A DNA stretch of 64,000 nt from NCBI GenBank assembly GCA_015680905.1, contig CM027383.1, forward strand, positions 91,937,501 to 92,001,500, in the 5' to 3' direction. Position 1 is the stretch's first letter, and each line of letters starts with the position of its first letter. The stretch is from Coptis chinensis (taxonomy: Eukaryota; Streptophyta; Magnoliopsida; Ranunculales; Ranunculaceae). Shown in pieces: positions 63,603 through 64,000 of the stretch. The notes below the pieces were generated by a model that had not been told where the DNA came from, did no database searches, and worked only from the letters and a program-made list of their open reading frames with translations. Position numbers and translations under genes: made by a program.

Positions 63603-64000
63603 CAACCGAAAGAAAGGGATTTAAGTACTATATTTTACTTTGATGTGGAAACGTAATGTCATATTTTACCCCTAGATTGGAAAGTTCATAGAGTAAGACG
63701 AAATGAATAAAGGAAAATTATTATGAATGGGTCAGCCGTTGAATGATGAACAAGTATCGATGCATTCGCTCATAGAAAGCGGGACCAACCCCCATTGCGT
63801 ATTGGTACTTATTGGGTATAGAATAGATCTCGCTTATCTTTGTTCCTACTAACAGAATTGTTCCATTATTACCAACGAAATGGAATTAAATAAATATTAC
63901 CCCCGCTCGAAATAATCCACCGAAAGGGAGAGGTCCATAACATAGTCTTTTCCAATGCGATAAAGTTACATAGTGTTTTTTTTTCTTTGATAAAGGGGTA
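63603..64000. other. Plastid clpP-psbB spacer, inverted copy, running off the window
   Basis: Matches 12695-13093 in reverse. psbB should begin just beyond the window edge if the inverted repeat continues. Confidence 0.75.

Larger units (their letters stand above)
61655..64000 (-). repeat. Right arm of the large inverted repeat, cut by the window edge
   Basis: Reverse complement of 12695-15027. Starts inside the MITE-like sequence and carries the flank, the 'P' 5' end (61975), DUF4283 copy 3, clpP exon 1 and the clpP-psbB spacer. Confidence 0.9.

Overview
This is a window of a flowering-plant (probably eudicot) nuclear genome. It is AT-rich, gene-poor and dominated by transposons. The evidence is a plant CC-NB-ARC-LRR disease-resistance gene, broken copies of plastid genes lying in nuclear DNA, plant-type Helitron transposons, and intron-bearing fragments of plant housekeeping genes. 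I see no bacterial, viral or organellar-genome backbone. Only the resistance gene looks close to intact.

Layout. 1-4.1 kb: mostly unassignable, with one serine carboxypeptidase exon. 4.1-6.0 kb: a Helitron 3' end, a recurrent terminal sequence, and the front half of an ASH2/TRAUCO-like gene. 6.0-14.7 kb: a block flanked by Helitron-like ends. It holds degenerate repeats, a rearranged chain of plastid DNA (atpB, rbcL, rps11, rpoA, psbB, clpP exon 1) and a broken DUF4283/zinc-knuckle gene. 15.3-18.7 kb: the NLR gene, with a duplicated EDVID region and one frameshift. 21.6-25.0 kb: a decayed Helitron (Helentron-like) HUH/Pif1 transposase next to an mTERF fragment. 26.4-46 kb: a 7.1-kb gene-capturing Helitron unit (truncated Helitron replicase plus fragments of LCB1, a serine carboxypeptidase and an F-box/FBD-like gene), duplicated in tandem. 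The first copy is split by a 5.37-kb insertion of two head-to-tail Helitrons, and the second copy keeps the exact empty site. 47-54.3 kb: further copies of the recurrent terminal sequence around a satellite of 115-bp monomers. 55.6-59 kb: a Mei2-like exon, another DUF4283 copy and a 395-bp tandem array carrying an exon-like segment. 61.7-64 kb: an inverted copy of 12.7-15.0 kb that runs off the window.

How it fits together: the window reads as Helitron-driven reshuffling. Host and plastid fragments were captured or inserted, duplicated in tandem and inverted. Paired repeat copies, and the plastid copies compared with plastid genes as I know them, differ again and again at CAG/CTG sites (CAG to CG or CGG). 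This pattern suggests base-calling error in methylated DNA, so some frameshifts and stops reported here may not be real.
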